A DNA stretch of 5,092 nucleotides from Nitriliruptoraceae bacterium (GTDB lineage: Bacteria; Actinomycetota; Nitriliruptoria; Nitriliruptorales; Nitriliruptoraceae), in assembly GCA_007118045.1 (NCBI GenBank), contig SKTG01000493.1, positions 1 through 5,092 on the forward strand, read 5' to 3'. Position numbers and translations under genes: made by a program. Below are positions 1-5,092 of this stretch, piece after piece; positions within the stretch are counted from its first letter, which is position 1, and the number at the start of each line of letters is the position of its first letter. The notes under the pieces were generated by a model. That model saw only the letters and a program-made list of their open reading frames with translations, was not told where the DNA came from and did not search any database.

Positions 1-2702
1 CGGGCCGGCTGAACGGAGCCCTCCTCGTCCTGGTCGAACCAGTGGCGCTGACGTTGCCACGGGTAGGAGGGAAGCGACACGCAGGTGCCGCCGGGAGCCA
101 GCGCCGACCAGTCGACGGTCCGGCCGCGCACGTGCAGTTCGGCGAGGGTCCGCAGCATGACCCCCTGCTCGTCCTCCTCGCGTCGCAGGCTCGGCAACAC
201 CGTCCCCGCGGCGCCGTTCTCAGCGAAGGTCGCCCGGATCGCCGCAGCCAGCACCGGGTGCGGTCCGACCTCCACGAGGAGCTCGGTCCCTTCGCCGAGC
301 AGCTCGTCGATCGCCGCCTGGAACCTCACCGGCTGACGCACGTTGCGCCACCAGTACGCGGCATCCAGTTCCGGCCCGTCGACCCCGGCGCCAGTTACGG
401 TGGAGACGAGGGGGATCCGTGCGCGACCCGGGTGGAGGTGGCGGCACTCGGCGAGGAACTCCTCTCGGATCGTCTCCATCTGCGGGCCGTGGTAGGGGAC
501 GCGGACGGGGAGCAGCCGGGCGAACCGCTGCTGCGCCTCCAGTCGCTCCGCGATGTCGCGCAACACGGTCTCGTCACCCGACAGCGTCACGGACCCGGGC
601 GCGTTGACAGCCGCCAGCGAGACGGCGTGCTCGTGGGTGTCGACGAGGTCCTGGGCCTCCTCCGGGCTCATGGTCACCGCGAGCATGCGGCCCGTGCCGG
701 TGGTGCGGTGTTGCAGGCGCCCGCGGTGGTACGCCAGACGAACGGCGTCCTCGAGGGAGAGGACACCGGCCACGCAGGCCGCCCCCATCTCGCCCGAGCT
801 GTGTCCGACGACGGCATCGGGCACGACACCCCGGTCGCGCCACAGCTCGCAGAGGGCGACCTGGATCGCGAGGTTGGCGACGTGAGCGACATCCGCCTCC
901 GCCACCCGGCTGGTCTCCGCGTCCGCGCTCAGCTGGTCCGAGACCGACCAGCCGGCTACCGGGCGCAGGATCTCGTCGACCTGGCCGATGGTGTCCCGGA
1001 ACACGGGCTCGCGGTCGATCAGGCCACGCCCCATCCCCCACCACTGCGGGCCCATGCCGGTGAGCACGAAGGCCAAGCGGGGCTGTCGATTCGATGGGGC
1101 ACGACCCACGACGAGCGAGGGGTGCGCCTCGTCGTTCAGGAAGGCATCGAGGCACTCGCGCAGGTCGTCGTGGGAACCCGCGATCACGGCCAGGCGATCG
1201 AGGTGATGGCTGCGTCGAACGTTGGTCGTGTACGCCAGGTCGCTCAAGGTCGGATCGGAGCCGGACTCCAGGCGTTGCCGGTGGCGTCGCGCGAGGTCGC
1301 GGAGCGCGCCGTCGCCGCGAGCGGAGAGGGTGACGACATGCGGACCGGGCCGGTCCGTGCTGCCCTCCCCGGTGTCCCGGTCCGGCGCCGTGGTCAGGAC
1401 CGCGTGGGCGTTGGCCCCACCGAACCCGAAGGAGTTGACGCCGGCCACGGGGCGTGTCCCGTTCGCCGGCCACGGCTCGAGCTCGGTCGGAACGCGCAGC
1501 CGCAGCTGATCGAACGGGATCGCCGGGTTGGGGCGTTCGAGGTGGAGGTTCGGCGGGATCTGTCGATGCTCGAGCGCGAGCGCGGTCTTGAGCAGACCGG
1601 CCATCCCCGCGGCGGCCTCGAGGTGACCGACGTTGGTCTTGACGGAGCCGATGATGCAGGGCTCGTCCTGCCGCCGGTCCCCGGCCAGGACGGTGCCGAT
1701 GGCCTCGGCTTCGACCGGGTCGCCGGCCGGCGTGCCCGTGCCGTGGGCCTCGACGTAGTCGACATCGGTGGCCGACACGCCGGCGTTGCGCAGCGCCTGG
1801 TCCAGCATCGCCTGCTGCGCCGGGGCGCTCGGCAGACTGAGGCCGGTGGTCCGTCCGTCCTGGTTGACGGCGCTACCGAGGATCACCGCATGGATCGGGT
1901 CACCGTCGGAGATGGCCTCCGGCAGCGTCTTCAGCACGACCACGCCGGCGCCTTCGCTGCGCACGTAGCCGTTGGCGCCGGCGTCGAAAGCCCGGCAGCG
2001 ACCGTCAGGTGAGAGCATGGAGGCCTTGCAGAAGCCCACCGTGACCTCGGGTGCCAGCAGGATCCCGACACCACCCACGATGGCGAGCTCGGACTCTCCG
2101 GTCGCGAGGCTGCGGCAGCCGAGGTGCAGAGCGGTCAGCGACGACGAGCATGCCGTGTCGATGGCCAGGCTCGGTCCCTGCAGGTCGAGCAGGTAGGAGA
2201 TGCGGTTCGCGGCGATGGAGCCGGCCGTCCCGGCGTTGACGTGCGCGTCGATGCGGTCCGGGTGGTGCGGCAGGACCTGGATGTCGACGTAGTCACGGGT
2301 CGAGATACCGACGAAGACGCCGGTCCGGGACCCGGCCAGCCGTTCCGGTACCTGCCCTCCGTCCTCGAGCGCTTCCCAGACCACCTCGAGCAGTACCCGC
2401 TGTTGCGGGTCCATACGTCGTGCCTCACGCGGCGCGATACCGAAGAACTCGGCATCGAAGGTGTCGATCGGATCGATGAAGCCGCCCCAGCGCGTGTAGA
2501 TCTTGCCCGGGGCGGTCGGATCGGGATCGAACAGCCGCTCCAGATCGAAACGATCCGGGGGGACCTCCGTGACGGCGTCGGTCCCGCCACGCAGCAGCTC
2601 CCAGAAGGCGCTCGGCGAGTCGGCACCGCCGGGGAACCGACAGCCCATCCCGACGATGGCGACGTCGGTCCGTGGGTGTTCGTCGGACGGAGGCACGGCC
2701 AT
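1..2702 (-). CDS. Type I polyketide synthase, N-terminal KS-AT part (3' end outside window)
   Basis: Large multidomain enzyme that builds polyketide or polyketide-lipid chains in the cytoplasm by decarboxylative condensation. One uninterrupted minus-strand frame gives 900 residues and runs off the window. The ketosynthase covers about residues 12-435: DTACSSS with nucleophile Cys185, EAHGTGT with His320 and KTNVGH with His360, so it is a condensing KS, not a KSQ loading domain. A linker (436-540) leads to an acyltransferase at about 541-845: GMGPQWW (549-555), GHSSGE with Ser635, and VPYHGPQM with His738. The post-AT linker ends in LPSYPWQRQRHW (877-888), so a DH, KR or ACP should follow outside the window. 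Only about 11 residues precede the KS: no loading module and no clear docking helix, which fits a first or stand-alone iterative synthase (inference). The ATG at 2702 is preceded by a weak AGG about 7 nt upstream and lies 25 bp after the exported-protein gene. Product unknown. Confidence 0.97.
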   Translation of the reverse strand, partial: MAVPPSDEHPRTDVAIVGMGCRFPGGADSPSAFWELLRGGTDAVTEVPPDRFDLERLFDPDPTAPGKIYTRWGGFIDPIDTFDAEFFGIAPREARRMDPQQRVLLEVVWEALEDGGQVPERLAGSRTGVFVGISTRDYVDIQVLPHHPDRIDAHVNAGTAGSIAANRISYLLDLQGPSLAIDTACSSSLTALHLGCRSLATGESELAIVGGVGILLAPEVTVGFCKASMLSPDGRCRAFDAGANGYVRSEGAGVVVLKTLPEAISDGDPIHAVILGSAVNQDGRTTGLSLPSAPAQQAMLDQALRNAGVSATDVDYVEAHGTGTPAGDPVEAEAIGTVLAGDRRQDEPCIIGSVKTNVGHLEAAAGMAGLLKTALALEHRQIPPNLHLERPNPAIPFDQLRLRVPTELEPWPANGTRPVAGVNSFGFGGANAHAVLTTAPDRDTGEGSTDRPGPHVVTLSARGDGALRDLARRHRQRLESGSDPTLSDLAYTTNVRRSHHLDRLAVIAGSHDDLRECLDAFLNDEAHPSLVVGRAPSNRQPRLAFVLTGMGPQWWGMGRGLIDREPVFRDTIGQVDEILRPVAGWSVSDQLSADAETSRVAEADVAHVANLAIQVALCELWRDRGVVPDAVVGHSSGEMGAACVAGVLSLEDAVRLAYHRGRLQHRTTGTGRMLAVTMSPEEAQDLVDTHEHAVSLAAVNAPGSVTLSGDETVLRDIAERLEAQQRFARLLPVRVPYHGPQMETIREEFLAECRHLHPGRARIPLVSTVTGAGVDGPELDAAYWWRNVRQPVRFQAAIDELLGEGTELLVEVGPHPVLAAAIRATFAENGAAGTVLPSLRREEDEQGVMLRTLAELHVRGRTVDWSALAPGGTCVSLPSYPWQRQRHWFDQDEEGSVQPA

Positions 2703-2727
2703 GTCGGCTACCTAGCGCTGGTCCTGC

Positions 2728-3240
2728 TCACCGACAGACGTAGCGGAGCTCGTAGCTGAGATCGGGACCGACCTGGTTGACGGTGCCTTGCCCCGTCCCC
2801 GACAGCGTGTTGCTCGCCTGATCGATGACCCGCACCGACGCCTGGGTGACGGGGAAGCCCGGCACGGGGACGTCCCCCTTGCCCGAGATGCCGAGCGTGA
2901 CGGTGTGCTCCTGGTCACCGCAGCCGTCGACGGTCCCCTGGAAGGTGATCGTTCCGGAGAAGACCACGTGACCGTTCTTGTGCACCATGCCGCTGACGTG
3001 CTGGACCATCTCACCCGTGAGCGTCCCTTCCACCTGGGCGGTGAGCACGCGGTCCTCGAACGTGTTCCCTCCGACCTCCCGCACCGGCGTGATCTCGACA
3101 CCGGTGATCTGCCCGGTGCCCGACCCCTCGCGTGGCGGTCCGGCAGCCATCGCGGAACTGCTCCACGTGAGCAGGATGGCCAGGACCGCGGCGAGAACCG
3201 CCAGTCTCGAGGTGGATGCCAACCGTCGTGTGCTCGCCAT
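2728..3240 (-). CDS. Exported small protein, probably a secreted beta-barrel, encoded directly upstream of the PKS
   Basis: A 170-residue protein with a classical Sec signal peptide: basic start with RR at 5-6 and R12, hydrophobic core about 13-26, and an AMA-A cleavage region near residues 30-33. The mature part of about 137 residues has no further membrane segment. It consists of short alternating polar/hydrophobic stretches rich in Gly, Thr and Val (for example VVFSGTITFQGTVDG, 92-106), as expected for an antiparallel beta barrel. Only two cysteines remain, Cys107 and Cys169 next to the C-terminus, well placed for a disulphide outside the membrane. The layout loosely recalls DUF3224/allene-oxide-cyclase-like barrels, but I do not firmly recognise the family. 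The ATG at 3240 has a good ribosome site and promoter upstream. The stop lies 25 bp before the PKS start, so the two are probably co-transcribed. A role in handling, modifying or sequestering the PKS product is only a guess. Confidence 0.88.
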   Translation of the reverse strand: MASTRRLASTSRLAVLAAVLAILLTWSSSAMAAGPPREGSGTGQITGVEITPVREVGGNTFEDRVLTAQVEGTLTGEMVQHVSGMVHKNGHVVFSGTITFQGTVDGCGDQEHTVTLGISGKGDVPVPGFPVTQASVRVIDQASNTLSGTGQGTVNQVGPDLSYELRYVCR

Positions 3241-3246
3241 GAGAAG

Positions 3247-3252
3247 CCTCCC
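3247..3252 (-). promoter_or_regulatory. Ribosome binding site of the exported-protein gene
   Basis: On the minus strand GGGAGG lies 6 nt before the ATG at 3240. This is a strong Shine-Dalgarno match at normal spacing and supports that start over in-frame alternatives. Confidence 0.8.
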
Positions 3253-3296
3253 GGTCCCTGGCGAGCGCCGGTCGCCCGCCGAGCTTGGGCCATCCG

Positions 3297-3325
3297 ACTA
3301 TTGGCAGGAGCCCGCTCGTGGTCAA
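3297..3325 (-). promoter_or_regulatory. Sigma-70-type promoter for the exported protein-PKS operon
   Basis: Reading the minus strand, TTGACC (3325-3320, five of six to TTGACA) is followed after exactly 17 bp by AATAGT (3302-3297, four of six to TATAAT). Initiation would be expected near 3290, giving a leader of about 50 nt with GGGAGG just before the ATG at 3240. The hexamers, spacing and leader fit together. It is a prediction from sequence alone. Confidence 0.6.
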
Positions 3326-3332
3326 GCGAACA

Positions 3333-3348
3333 CGGGCGAGCACGCCCG
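3333..3348. repeat. Small GC hairpin upstream of the operon promoter
   Basis: CGGGCG (3333-3338) and CGCCCG (3343-3348) form a perfect 6-bp inverted repeat around a 4-nt loop. It touches the palindrome at 3348-3359 and lies just upstream of the predicted -35 box. It could be part of a composite regulator site or a weak terminator stem for the lipoprotein transcript. There is no T run, and short GC stems are common by chance in such DNA. Confidence 0.3.
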
Positions 3349-3359
3349 ACCGCGCGGTC
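3348..3359. promoter_or_regulatory. Perfect 12-bp palindrome, candidate operator
   Basis: GACCGCGCGGTC reads the same on both strands and lies about 22 bp upstream of the predicted -35 box (3325-3320) of the exported protein-PKS operon. The position suits a dimeric regulator binding upstream of RNA polymerase. No regulator gene is visible in the window, and GC-rich DNA makes CG-rich palindromes more likely by chance, so this stays a candidate. Confidence 0.35.
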
Positions 3360-3476
3360 ATCGCCACCGGGCGTGCGGGCTCGACCGGCGTCGACTGCAC
3401 CACGTCACCGTTGCTCATCCTGCGTGAGCTGTAATCTCGGGGCGGGACCGGCGCAGCATCGTCCTTCGAGCTCGTG

Positions 3477-3755
3477 TCAGCACGGCGCCATGACGTGTCC
3501 ACCCGGCTGGCACGTCGCCTCTCCCTCCGGTTGCTGCTCCCGGTAGCGCTCGGCGGCTTCGGTCAAGCGTTTGCTGTCCGCTTCCCGGCCGCTCTCGCGA
3601 TCTTCGTCCGTGTCGGTCGGCTGCTCAGTAGGCGTCGACTCGCCTTCGTCGTCCGGCGCTGTCGGGCCTCCCGCCGCGGCAGGGCCGCAGGCCGTGACCA
3701 GGAGGAGGGCACCGGCGCTGATCGAACTCCGGACCGGCATCGTCATTGCGGACAT
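3477..3755 (-). CDS. Small lipoprotein of unknown function
   Basis: A 92-residue protein with a lipoprotein signal: short N-terminus with Arg9, hydrophobic stretch AGALLLV and lipobox VTAC, so Cys23 should be lipidated and anchor the protein to the outer face of the membrane. After the Cys comes a short Ala/Gly/Pro stretch, then an acidic Thr/Pro/Asp/Glu-rich linker (about 34-55), then a charged, probably helical segment (about 56-76). It ends with a small motif holding Cys82, His87 and Cys92. The ATG at 3755 has AAGGGA 5 nt upstream; in-frame ATGs at codons 4 and 6 are alternatives. It begins 45 bp after the stop of the broken WD40 gene, with a hairpin between, and ends 236 bp before the exported-protein gene. 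No known family recognised. The lipobox and ribosome site make it likely to be real. Confidence 0.75.
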   Translation of the reverse strand: MSAMTMPVRSSISAGALLLVTACGPAAAGGPTAPDDEGESTPTEQPTDTDEDRESGREADSKRLTEAAERYREQQPEGEATCQPGGHVMAPC

Positions 3756-3760
3756 CGTGG

Positions 3761-3766
3761 TCCCTT
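3761..3766 (-). promoter_or_regulatory. Ribosome binding site of the lipoprotein gene
   Basis: On the minus strand AAGGGA lies 5 nt before the ATG at 3755. It favours this start over the in-frame ATGs at codons 4 and 6. Confidence 0.65.
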
Positions 3767-3775
3767 CACTCGCTT

Positions 3776-3794
3776 CGTCCGGTGGGTCCGGACG
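3776..3794 (-). terminator. Hairpin after the WD40 stop codon, possible terminator
   Basis: CGTCCGG (3776-3782) and CCGGACG (3788-3794) form a perfect 7-bp GC-rich stem with a 5-nt loop, starting 6 bp beyond the WD40 stop at 3803-3801. There is no T run after it on the minus strand, so it is not a textbook intrinsic terminator, though high-GC actinomycetes often have such stems. It also sits in the leader of the lipoprotein gene and could instead affect that gene's expression. Confidence 0.4.
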
Positions 3795-3800
3795 TCACGA

Positions 3801-4958
3801 TCACCATGCGGACCCCGCGTCAAGACGGCGCAAAGACCGGGTCAAGGATCGGTCGCACCGCACGCCGTACTGCAGACACTCCTCGCTGGTGAAGCCTCGG
3901 GTGAGCCGGGAGCGCGCCAAGGCGGCGAGCCGGTCCGGATCGAGGTCCAGCCGCCGGAGGTTGCCACCATCGGCGTAGATCAGCCAGGTGACGCCCGTCG
4001 TCGGAGAACCACACCGAGGTGCTCAGATCGCCACCGAGGCCGAACTTCCCGATGATCTGGCCCGTACCCAGGTCGTGAAGCTCGAGCGTCTCCCAATCGA
4101 CGGACACCGCGACGTAGGTCTCGGCAGGTGTGTCGGGCGGGCCGAAGGCGGCCCAGTTGATCGGGCGTTCCTCCAGGTCGAGCAGCACCTCCCCGGGGTG
4201 CGCGTCGACGACGGCACTGCGCTGCTCGGCGTCGGGCGGAGGGGCGTGCGCGTAACCCCGCTGTCGTTGATGCAGAGCAGACGGCCATCCACCACGAGCC
4301 GCGAGCCATCCGCGCTGATGGCGCGCGGCGACTGACAGGGAGGCAGGGTCAGCCGGGACTCGCCGGTGGGCAGGTCGTAGACGTGGGCGACGTGGTCGCC
4401 GTCGAGGCCCGCAGCGGCGCTGAGATCGTCGGCGATCCTCACCCAGTGGTTCCCCGGGCCTCGCAGGTCGTCGACGAGGGTGCGCCTCTCACCTCGTGGA
4501 TCGAACAGCCCGACACTGATGGTCTCGTCGTCACCGTGGACGCTGGCAGCGAACTGCTCCCCGTCGTCGGACGGCACGAGCTCGGCGACCAGCCCGTCGG
4601 GCAACGCCAGGTTGCCGAGCTCGGCGGGACCCTCCTGAGTGATGTCCCACGTGCGGGTCTCGCCGGCCCAGCTGACGCTGGCCAGCATCTCGCCGTCATG
4701 GCTGATCCTCGCGAAGGTGACGCCGTCGCCGTGCCCACGCAGGACCAGTTCCTCCTGGTGGTCGCCGACGGTCACGAGCCGGATCGTGCCATCGTTGGCG
4801 GTGTGGACGAGCCTGCCATCAGGGGCCCAGACCAGGTCCAACGGTGACGGGTTGTCGTAGCGAGCCAGCCGATCTCCGGTCGCACGATCCCACACCTCGA
4901 CCGCGCGTGACGTGAACGAATGTGTCGCCACGCGTTCCCCGCGGCTCGCTCTCCGCAC
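3801..4958 (-). pseudogene. WD40 beta-propeller protein, 5'-truncated and with two frameshifts
   Basis: Conceptual product of about 385 residues built of WD40-like blades. The first is cut at its start (AVEVWDRATGDRLARY). A classic one follows, GHGDG...SHDGEMLASVSWAGETRTWD, and later blades include VYDLPTGE and LHDLGTGQIIGKF. The tail LAALARSRLTRGFTSEEC resembles the C-terminus of large actinobacterial proteins that join regulatory/ATPase domains to WD40 repeats. The product is continuous only if the frame changes twice. Near 4256-4259 a run of four G (minus strand) needs a fifth to join INDSG to YAHAPPPDAEQ. Near 3994-3996 a run of three G needs one fewer to join WFSDDG to VTWLIYADGG. The GTG at 4958 is only the first start codon in frame; it has no ribosome site and follows a foreign-looking gene end, so the true 5' part is probably lost. 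If both shifts are sequencing errors, this could be an intact short WD40 gene. Confidence 0.75.
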
Positions 4959-4969
4959 TTCGCGGAGAG
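4949..4969. repeat. Perfect 8-bp hairpin between the DUF6788-like gene and the WD40 remnant
   Basis: Arms CTCTCCGC (4949-4956) and GCGGAGAG (4962-4969) are exact inverted complements around a 5-nt loop. The hairpin begins 12 bp after the stop of the upstream gene (4982) and overlaps the nominal start of the WD40 reading frame. It may be that gene's transcription terminator, without a T run, or mark the edge of a mobile element. It also argues against the GTG at 4958 being a natural start. Confidence 0.5.
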
Positions 4970-4981
4970 GCTTCGGCTGAT

Positions 4982-5092
4982 CTAGCTGTTCCAGCCTTCA
5001 GCGGTGTGCATGGCCTCCAACGACAGCGTTTCGAGCTGGTGGGCGAGCTCGCGTAGCCGGCGTCCGTTGTCGATCCAGGGCTGGTAGTCGGC
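4982..5092 (-). CDS. C-terminal end of a DUF6788-like protein (5' end outside window)
   Basis: Minus-strand frame open from the window edge to TAG at 4984-4982, giving the last 36 residues. It has the pattern YQPWIDNGRRLRELAHQLE followed by LSLEAM and a final EGWN-S. From memory this matches the C-terminal helix of DUF6788 proteins (Tyr-x-Pro-Trp, Asn, RRLREL, LExLSL, EGW), small actinobacterial proteins of unknown function often found beside transposase genes. The assignment rests on a short segment. No transposase follows on its downstream side: within about 50 bp the sequence is already the truncated WD40 gene. That fits an incomplete or rearranged mobile element, but the rest of the gene lies outside the window. 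Confidence 0.6.
   Translation of the reverse strand, partial: ADYQPWIDNGRRLRELAHQLETLSLEAMHTAEGWNS

Noticed and set aside
42..2012. A 656-codon open frame on the plus strand
   Set aside because: It lies antisense to the PKS, whose minus-strand frame carries all KS and AT catalytic motifs. Its translation is Arg/Gly/Val-rich with no recognisable domain, as expected of a shadow frame in GC-rich DNA.
3381..3394. Small inverted repeat TCGAC/GTCGA
   Set aside because: A 5-bp stem of this composition is expected by chance in GC-rich intergenic DNA, and nothing around it supports a function.
3241..3418. Minus-strand open frame from an ATG at 3418 across the promoter region into the exported-protein gene
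   Set aside because: There is no properly spaced ribosome site (AGG abuts the ATG), it covers the predicted promoter, and it continues in the wrong frame through a convincing gene.
3804..3850. TTGACC and TTGACG boxes near the end of the WD40 gene as a promoter for the lipoprotein gene
   Set aside because: No matching -10 hexamer is found at acceptable spacing; the best candidate matches only three of six positions.
2788..4055. Several plus-strand open frames opposite the exported-protein, lipoprotein and intergenic regions
   Set aside because: They overlap genes with signal peptides and ribosome sites on the other strand, have low-complexity Arg/Ser/Pro-rich translations and show no domains.
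4256..4259. Programmed ribosomal frameshifting in the WD40 gene
   Set aside because: The G run is short, there is no canonical slippery heptamer, and a second opposite shift occurs downstream. Mutation or sequencing error is simpler.
1..5092. CRISPR arrays, tRNA or rRNA genes, tandem repeats
   Set aside because: No regularly spaced direct repeats, tRNA-like cloverleaf with CCA end or rRNA-like sequence was seen on either strand.

Overview
The window is GC-rich bacterial DNA in which every gene I can support lies on the minus strand, so transcription runs from high to low coordinates. High GC, G/C-ending codons, no TTA leucine codon seen in the three intact genes, a large type I polyketide synthase (PKS), a WD40 protein with a tail typical of big actinobacterial regulators, and a DUF6788-like tail all suggest an actinomycete-type genome (Actinomycetota). 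That placement is inference, and I cannot name a genus.

Layout, in order of transcription. (1) 5092-4982: the last 36 codons of a gene resembling the C-terminus of DUF6788 proteins, which from memory often sit beside transposases. A perfect 8-bp hairpin (4949-4969) follows. (2) 4958-3801: a WD40 beta-propeller gene that looks broken. It starts abruptly inside a repeat, and its protein can only be followed to the end by changing frame twice, near 4256-4259 and near 3994-3996. It is a decayed remnant or carries two sequencing errors. A 7-bp hairpin (3776-3794) follows its stop. (3) 3755-3477: a small 92-residue lipoprotein with a clear lipobox and no recognised family. (4) 3476-3241: a 236-bp intergenic stretch with a good sigma-70-type promoter (-35 at 3325-3320, -10 at 3302-3297), a 12-bp perfect palindrome just upstream of it (3348-3359), and an adjoining hairpin. 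(5) 3240-2728: a 170-residue Sec-exported, probably beta-rich protein with two cysteines after the signal peptide. (6) 2702-1 and beyond: the first 900 residues of a modular-type PKS with complete ketosynthase (KS) and acyltransferase (AT) domains, running off the window's left edge.

The exported protein and the PKS are separated by only 25 bp and lie behind one promoter, so they probably form one operon. A secreted small barrel-like protein translated just ahead of a PKS is the most interesting association here. It could act on, carry or protect from the product outside the membrane, but that is speculation. The AT has non-standard motifs, so its extender unit cannot be read from the usual malonyl/methylmalonyl signatures. 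The lipoprotein and WD40 gene have no evident functional tie to the PKS.
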